Positions 58,101 through 64,000 of a stretch of DNA of 64,000 bases are shown piece after piece. Positions within the stretch are counted from its first letter, which is position 1. Every line of letters begins with the position of its first letter. The notes beneath the pieces were generated by a model, which saw nothing but the letters and a program-made list of their open reading frames with translations, did not search any database and was not told where the DNA came from. The position numbers were made by a program, and so were the translations under genes. Source of the stretch: Owenia fusiformis. Lineage: Eukaryota; Annelida; Polychaeta; Sabellida; Oweniidae. The stretch lies in assembly GCA_903813345.2 (NCBI GenBank), contig CAIIXF020000003.1, positions 5,851,815 through 5,915,814 of the forward strand. Direction: 5' to 3'.

Positions 58101-60807
58101 CACCAATGATTAAAAAGGGTCTTGATGTGATGTAATACATTACTAGTGGGAGCAACATAAAATACATCACTCACCAATTATTGCAACTGGTCTTGGTGTG
58201 AGGTGATACCTCACTAGTGGGAGCAACATAAAATACATCACTCACCAATGATTGCAACTGGTCTTGGTGTGAGGTGATACATCACTAGTGGGAGCAACAA
58301 AGAAGCATCACCCGTTGCAATAGGATCTCTTTCGTACTTGGTACTATTCCAATCTGTCGAAACTCCAATGGCTCCAATAGTGAGTGGGAAGATGCCCAAG
58401 ATGAACGTAATAATTCCCCCGACAATTCCAATTATTTTAGCACCTCTTACGGACTTTGCTGATAAGAATCGTTGGAATGTAGATTGCCATGGTATAGCTC
58501 CTAGACTCTAGAAAGAGTATATATTTATAATTGGAAACCACTCTACCAATCATTCTAACAATACCATCTCAATAGGATTGAATTTTACCTCTGATTCTAT
58601 AAATTTTTTCTTTCACAAGCCTAGCAAATTACACGCGACACAATATTTCAAGATTATCAATTGATCTCTCATAATGAAATAAGAATAATGTATAAGAATA
58701 CACATTTACCGTTAATACAAAGAAGTCTATCCATGCGCCAATCTGAATCGGTTTAATGTTACCTAACCATTTGTCCTGCGCTTCACTTAGGTTAACATGT
58801 TCATTGGTGGCAGCGAATGGGATAGCAATACCCTAAAGAGATGAGGAGGCAGAAGGTTGTAAACTGTGAATTAGCTAGTCACTAAGTGAAACCAAACATC
58901 ATACCTCATTGTCCATTGTGGAGTAAATCAACCAACGAGAACGTTTTTATTGTCAGAGGGCGTACGGTACGAAAAATATCTTCATTAGGTATAAGTGTGT
59001 ACATACCATACCCACAACAAGTAAAGCTAACTCTACAATGTCTGTGTATGCCACGGCGACCATCTGCCCGACCATGGTATAGAACACTGCTATGGCCGCT
59101 GATATGACGATGGACACAACCTTGTCTAACTCAATTATAACACTAAGACTGGTGCCTGGAAGCGAAAAATATTTTTGAAATACAACCTTAAGAAAAAAGA
59201 AAATAATGGGCAATTTTTGTGTTGTTTGGACTGACTGCTTTGGGATGAGAGAAATGCGTGCAATTAAAACTATGGCTGACTTCAGATGAGAGAAATGTGC
59301 GCAATTTAAACGATGATTGACTTCAGATGAGAGAAATGTGTGCAATTAAAACTATGGCTGACTTCCGATGAGAGAAATGTGTGCAATTAATATAAAATGA
59401 TGACTGAATTTTGGCCCAGTGGAAGGTGTACAATAAAATAAGAGTTCAGAATGACTGAAATGTCTGCAATTAAAGCAATGACTGCATGGCTTCAGAATGA
59501 GAGAAATGTGTGCAACTGAAACAATGACTGGCTTTGGACAGAGGAAGTGAATGCAATTAAAACAAGACTGACTTCAGAATAAGAATAAGAAAAATGTGTG
59601 CAATTAAAACAAAACTGACTTCAGAATAAGAGAAATGTGTGCAATTGAAACGATGACCTTAACTAAGACAATAGTGTGCATTATATTGGATTAATGGTTG
59701 ACTTTGAACTAAGGTATAGAGAAATGTGCGCAGTTAAAATCATGGCTGAATTTAGGCTGTTAAAATGCTTGCAATTTAAACAATGACTTACTTTGGACAG
59801 AGAAAAATGTTTTTAATTAAAGCGATGGCTGATTTCAGAATGAGAGAAATGTGTACAATTAAAGCAATGCCTGTCAAAGAATATGTATTCAATTAAAACA
59901 ATGACTGGCTTCAGACTGAGACTAAATGTATGCCATTAAAACGAGACTAACCTAGGGCTGATAGAATTGCCGCTGACCAGAAGATATCTGCCAGAAGAGT
60001 CGCGACGAACAAGCATGCGGTTGCCTCTCTTCCATATTTTGCGTTGAATGGGTCCAGAAACGTCAAATATTCTTTTTTACGCATCGGTCCTCCAAATAAA
60101 AACGAAGCTAAAAATTGAAGAGAACACAGCAATCATAAATGCATTGGTTGCGAAATAAAACAAAATTATATTCATACATGAAAGAATGAATTATCAGTTA
60201 TTAATCCACTTACACAGGAAAAGTCCACACATTATTCCTAAAGGCGGGATCGTCCAGGCAACCCCACCTAAAGCCATACCCTCAGCTAGTCCGTTCAAGA
60301 AGCCACCGCCGATGTACGTCGCTTAAATTTAAAAAAATTGAATAGTGAACATTTATCTAAGAGACTGGGCTAACATAATATCTTTCTATATTTCATGTAA
60401 AGTAGAATATGGTTGACCGAATAGCCGATCGGACAGGGTTGGACACAGATACTGTGAGTGCATATAATATTCTTAATTTACCTTTTAATCTTAATAGAGA
60501 AACATTGTTACAACGTGGCATCCAAATTACTCATTGTTTGTGATGCAATGTAAGATATTGTGTACAATGAGAGATCTTAGTTATTACAATCAAGAATTAA
60601 TAATGGCACTACCCAAAATGACAAATTCGACATACCTGACATTGTTAAAATCCCAACTCCCAGTCCCAGCTTCCTTCCTGCCACCATTGACAGCTCTGTC
60701 TCTGATGCTCCGGGGGCTTTGAAACATCTCCCTGCTACTATTCCAGTCACAAGTACAATCACGTAGAAAACAACCAGAACTATCACTCCTACTACATCAA
60801 CTGCCAT
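55112..60807 (-). CDS. SLC5A7: High-affinity choline transporter (SLC5A7-like), 8 exons, 540 aa
   Basis: This is a sodium/solute symporter family protein; SLC5A7 (CHT1) imports choline at cholinergic terminals for acetylcholine synthesis. Exons in order: 60807-60636, 60321-60214, 60107-59952, 59155-59007, 58832-58710, 58507-58246, 55975-55869, 55657-55112; phases agree and give 540 aa (580 in human CHT1). Family stretches include VAGRKLGLGVGILTMS, TYIGGGFLNGLAEG, MRKKEYLTFLDPF, FWSAAILSALG, GAIPWQSTFQRFLSA, LTIGAIGVSTDWN and SVAAAVMSSVDSALLGSASM. The sequence is hydrophobic throughout, as expected for a 13-segment membrane protein. The exon 6 end at 58246 was chosen because it completes LLLPLVMYHLTPRPVAIIG, which lines up with human CHT1; an earlier GT at 58311 would delete it. 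Introns 3 and 6 are full of minisatellite. Several paralogues are likely, so the substrate is inferred. Confidence 0.93.
56025..58245. repeat. Minisatellite made from the end of choline transporter exon 6 plus its 5' splice site
   Basis: In transcript sense the ~71-bp unit reads TTGTCGCTCCCACTAGTGAT, TATCACCTCCCACTAAGACC, then GCAATCATTG followed by GTGAG, the same as the last ~60 bases of exon 6 (LPLVMYHLTPRPVAIIG) plus the donor. About twenty imperfect copies fill intron 6 in two blocks, 56025-56985 and 57640-58245, split by a LINE fragment. Units near the real exon match it best (TCACACCAAGACCAGTTGCA); distal units have drifted to CTCCCACTAAGACCAGGTGC. This gradient points to growth outward from the exon edge. 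Confidence 0.9.
56990..57640 (-). mobile_element. LINE 3' fragment inserted in the exon-6 minisatellite
   Basis: On the minus strand two phases together resemble the C-terminal end of a non-LTR retrotransposon: KKPYTRLIESYLLLKSKLER in one frame and RMGILPLEIETGKFKKEKL then GKCTLCKSGHG, a zinc-knuckle region, in another. It is frameshifted, short and 5' truncated. It interrupts the array after GATACATTAC, and the array resumes with GTTACTAGTGGGAGC, sharing TTAC at the junctions. Confidence 0.6.
59200..59950. repeat. Degenerate ~43-bp repeat filling choline transporter intron 3
   Basis: The unit contains GAGAGAAATGTGTGCAATTA, AAACAATGACTGACTTCAGA and variants, about 16 copies. It runs directly up to the 5' splice site of exon 3: the intron begins GTTAGTCTCGTTTTAATGG in transcript sense, matching GCCAGTCATTGTTTTAATTG in the array. 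Confidence 0.8.
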
Positions 60808-63000
60808 CTTGATAACCAGCCCTATGCATTCACAGTTTGTTATTCATGCTATTCTGCCATTGAATTCGTTTGTTGAAATACTCTCAATATCAATGTGTGG
60901 TTAAAAAATGCATATGATTTGAGGTCGCATTTTATTTTAAAGTCTCAATTCGTTCAAACAAGTCTTAACTGGATGTCTGCTTACTTACACGATGAACTAC
61001 TATATAGTACTTCAACAAACATAAATTATGACAATTCTTTCAGACATTCATCTTTATAGAATTACGTTTATGATAGTACATATCCTTGTTATATTCCTAT
61101 ACTGTATACATGTAAGTGCGTTTCATTGCTGTTCTACTGTTTTGACTTTAAACGAATACTAATCCTCTTTTGTCAGTTTCGTATGAAAACGGTATGTTTA
61201 AAATTTTAATGTTGGTTAATGTAACGTTTGGTACATAAATTAAAACGTTTCTTTGTGTATACTTGAACTTAGGTTTCCTTTAATTTTCTAAAGAAAGGAA
61301 ACCTGCCCTTACAGACGATTATAACTGCATACTGCTTTCATATATTTTAGGAAACATTCCTGTGAATAGAGCGAAATTTGGAAGGCCATATACTGGCACA
61401 ATACGATGGATCAAAAGAATGTGTGCAGTAGCAGTTTGTTTTTCACTTCAACACCCTTGGTATACGCAGCTAACGAAAATTGACCGGTACGGGTCAAAAG
61501 CTGGACCGGTACGGGTTAACGGTTTTATTTGAATTTAAAATAGCCATAACTTGCTCAATATTGACTTCCTCGTGTCTAATTTGAAATATATGATGCCTCC
61601 CGATGCTTTTAAGTACCCCAATTTTTTACAGATTTTTAAACGGACCAAAACTCTCTAAATGCGCATTTATGCTCTTTTCTCTCGAGAACGACTGTCTCAT
61701 TTTCACGATAACTTTTATTTAGTACTTCTAACATATAAGATCTATTTTTCCCCATCAAGGTATGATGTAAATGACATGCTATTCACATCTTGTGAGTTTC
61801 AATGACGCGCGTTTGATTTTATAAAAAATGCCAAACTTTGTGACAAAGAATTTCATCAGCTATTGTCCCGAACCGGTCCGTCTTCTCGCTGCAAGCAGAT
61901 TGCCCCGAACCGGTCCGTCTTCTCGCTGCAAGCAGGATGAAATTCTTTGTCACAAAGTTTGGCAATTTTTATAAAATCAAACGCGCGTCATTGAAACTCA
62001 CAAGATGTAAATAGCATGTCATTTACATCATACCTTGATGGGGAAAAATAGATCTTATATGTTAGAAGTACTAAATAAAAGTTATCGTGAAAATGAGACA
62101 GTCGTTCTCGAGAGAAAAGAGCATAAATGCGCATTTAGAGAGTTTTGGTCCGTTTAAAAATCTGTAAAAAATTGGGGTACTTAAAAGCATCGGGAGGCAT
62201 CATATATTTCAAATTAGACACGAGGAAGTCAATATTGAGCAAGTTATGGCTATTTTAAATTCAAATAAAACCGTTAACCCGTACCGGTCCAGCTTTTGAC
62301 CCGTACCGGTCAATTTTCGTTAGCTGCGTATACCAAGGGTGTTCAATAGTGTTTATTGTAGTTTAACACATCCTGAATGATGACGAGGTAAACACTGCAT
62401 GAATTAACATACCTTACTGACTTAGCAATAGACTGTACCGATCAACATACATTTTAAGGCATATACTCCTAAAATATTTGGCCATCATCAATAGATTACA
62501 CTGCCTTGTGAGAGGACTTGAACAAAAACACTCCATTGAAAGCATTTTCAATGACACATCTTGGAATAAGGCTCGGGGTTACAAATTTGAAATCGACTTC
62601 CGATTCAGGATCTATGACCTTTTGAAATCTCTAAATAATCTCACCAACTGCAACCAAATTAGCAATCAGATGCTGTCAAGAATAGAACATACATTTTCTT
62701 TCTCATTTTCTCATCAATGTGAGATATCAAAATCTTTTTTTTTTTATTAAAAAGTCTGAATCTGGAGTCTTGAGTGGAACTTTGTTCGATTTCACCAACC
62801 TAGTTTAAATTGATTTCTCTAAAGAAATGATAATATATCATATGAACAAGAGAAAATGAACTTACATATAATGTCACAATAATTTTGAAATTATTGCGTT
62901 CAAATTAGTTTTTTGCATTGAACTGATTAAAGAACTGAACATATTGTACCACTTGTGCGATGGAAGGTACGCTTACAGAGATGTTCCACTTAGCAGGTTT
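60808..63000. other. Intergenic upstream of the choline transporter
   Basis: Apart from the 890-bp palindrome at 61452-62341 no feature was recognised. A 90-codon plus-strand frame at 62478-62750 has no similarity that I know and no splice context. The transporter promoter presumably lies just above 60807. Confidence 0.45.
61452..62341. mobile_element. 890-bp near-perfect palindromic element with CAC/GTG ends
   Basis: Two arms of about 410-430 bp are reverse complements with almost no mismatches, from CACCCTTGGTATACGCAGC at 61452 to GCTGCGTATACCAAGGGTG at 62341. They meet at GAATTTCATC/GATGAAATTC around an ~80-bp centre holding two direct copies of CCCGAACCGGTCCGTCTTCT. TTCAA flanks both ends (61447-61451 and 62342-62346), a 5-bp target duplication. 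Subterminal motifs GACCGGTACGGGT occur twice near each end. The high arm identity implies a young insertion or arm homogenisation. No coding content. Confidence 0.9.
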
Positions 63001-63114
63001 TACACTGTACTTACTTCTACATTATTTTTGAAGTTGTCGTGCAGTATAAACCCATACTTTTGAACCAGTGATGAAAGAATAGATGATTGATATTGTATAA
63101 AATGTTTATCTGTC

Positions 63115-63265
63115 TTAAAATGTCTCAACTGTCCTAAACTATCACTGGTTATATAAGAGCTCTGGTACTTAACATTTCTCTTCTCTTTGTTTACTTTCAT
63201 CTCCTCATAATTCATGGAATATGAATTAACACCAGAACATTGATCAAGCACGTTAAGCTTGCTAC
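63115..63265 (-). pseudogene. Remnant of a second choline transporter copy (exon 8 tail)
   Basis: The minus strand encodes KLNVLDQCSGVNSYSMNYEE and KVNKEK, close to the C-terminal tail of the gene at 55112 (KLDVLNQFSGVNSYSMNDEE). By eye the DNA is close to 88% identical over about 130 bp, including TTCATGGAATATGAATT. The membrane-spanning part of exon 8 is missing on its 5' side, where unrelated sequence follows. Just beyond lies an array derived from the exon 7 edge. This is a decayed tandem duplicate, or the 3' end of a rearranged paralogue continuing outside the window. Confidence 0.7.
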
Positions 63266-63429
63266 GCGATTTCGGTCTTTTAACAATGAACAGAATAAAA
63301 CTTTCGGTCATATATTGCGCCATAAATCATAGAATCTCGGTCTTTATTCCTTAAATAAAATTTGTCTTCGTCCAAAACCTGAATTCCGATCTGACAAATC
63401 TAATATTCCATATCTATGAGCAACAGTGT

Positions 63430-64000
63430 ATATTTTGCATCAACCATGCAAATAATAACTCTATATATTTTGTAACAACCATACCTTTGTACAAAGAATA
63501 GCTCTGTATATTATGTGACTACCTTACCCTTTTGCAAATAATAACTCTGTATATTATGTGACTACCTTACCCTTTTGCAAATAATAACTCTGTATATTAT
63601 GTGACTACCCTTACCCTTTTGCAAATAATAACTCTGTATATTATGTGACTACCTTACCCTTTTGCAAATAATAACTCTGTATATTAGGTGACTACCTTAC
63701 CCTTTTGCAAATAATAACTCTGTATATTATGTGACTACCTTACCCTTTTGCAAATAATAACTCTGTATATTATGTGACTACCTTACCCTTTTGCAAATAA
63801 TAACTCTGTATATTATGTGACTAGCTTACCCTTTTGCAAATAATAACTCTGTATATTATGTGACTACCTTACCCTTTTGACAAATAATAGTTCTATATAT
63901 TATGTGACTACCTTAGCTTTTGACAAATAATAACTCTGTATATTTTGTGACAACCATACCTTTTTACGTATATATATATTGTGACAACCATACCCTTTTA
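63430..64000. repeat. 43-bp minisatellite built from a choline transporter exon 7 end plus 5' splice site
   Basis: The unit in transcript sense reads CAGAGTTATTATTTGCAAAA, GG, then GTAAGGTAGTCACATAATAT. The single-copy exon 7 border at 55869 reads TACAGAGCTATTATACGCAA, AAAG, then GTAAGGTAGTCACATAATAT. About eleven copies run to the window edge, with more degenerate ones at both margins. The array belongs to the second, broken transporter copy. Confidence 0.88.

Noticed and set aside
56990-58320. Choline transporter exon 6 ending at the GT at 58311, with the next exon starting at a CCACTAG acceptor
   Set aside because: Although in phase, it would delete LLLPLVMYHLTPRPVAIIG, which matches the family. 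Extending exon 6 to 58246 and starting exon 7 at 55975 restores the expected order and phase.
62478-62750. A 90-codon plus-strand gene between the palindrome and the transporter remnant
   Set aside because: No recognisable domain, no splice or promoter context and ordinary length for chance in AT-rich DNA. It could be an old mobile-element fragment, but I cannot support that.
63430-64000. CRISPR-like array, because of regularly spaced identical units
   Set aside because: Units are directly adjacent with no unique spacers, and the DNA is animal; it is a minisatellite.

Overview
The window is nuclear DNA of an animal: AT-rich, intron-rich, and packed with short non-autonomous DNA transposons, minisatellites, a tRNA-derived SINE and LINE pieces. 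The proteins are bilaterian. The repeat style (ACATGTAC-rich, internally tandem DNA elements ending in GACGGACGG runs, several choline-transporter copies) suggests a marine invertebrate, such as a non-vertebrate deuterostome or a lophotrochozoan. I cannot fix the phylum.

Five protein-coding genes could be assembled exon by exon with consistent splice phases. (1) A ZNF507-like C2H2 zinc-finger protein on the minus strand, coding 11127 to 1915, 6 coding exons, 1563 aa. (2) DAD1, an oligosaccharyltransferase subunit, on the plus strand, 12571-18011, 2 coding exons, 113 aa; it probably shares a bidirectional promoter with gene 1. (3) A sigma-class glutathione S-transferase on the minus strand, 24686 to 21523, 5 exons, 208 aa. 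(4) CYLD, the K63/Met1-linkage deubiquitinase, on the minus strand, 49726 to 28206, 16 coding exons, 1095 aa, with three CAP-Gly domains, USP catalytic motifs and an inserted zinc module. (5) A high-affinity choline transporter of the SLC5A7 type on the minus strand, 60807 to 55112, 8 exons, 540 aa, followed at 63.1-64.0 kb by remnants of a second copy. The genes are functionally unrelated; only the ZNF507/DAD1 head-to-head pair looks like shared regulation.

Layout: 0-12.2 kb ZNF507-like gene, with a 1.65-kb minisatellite and a SINE nested in a DNA element; 12.2-19.8 kb DAD1, whose intron holds a 3.8-kb composite repeat; 19.8-28.2 kb GST and intergenic DNA; 28.2-49.7 kb CYLD, whose intron 11 is enlarged by a LINE split by a 4.5-kb terminal-inverted-repeat element that itself carries three smaller elements; 49.7-55.1 kb intergenic DNA with palindromic elements; 55.1-64.0 kb the choline transporter locus.

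Two themes stand out. First, several minisatellites are built from the edge of a coding exon plus its splice site: the head of CYLD exon 4, the tail of choline transporter exon 6, and the tail of exon 7 in the second transporter copy. In CYLD the unit is 123 bp and stays open in frame with the exon. Second, three inverted-repeat elements begin CAC and end GTG with 5-bp target duplications (two exact, one with a mismatch). This combination is known from Transib/RAG-like transposons, with 5-bp-duplication hAT lineages as an alternative; one of the three is an 890-bp near-perfect palindrome. No LTR or virus-like element, CRISPR array or tRNA gene was recognised.
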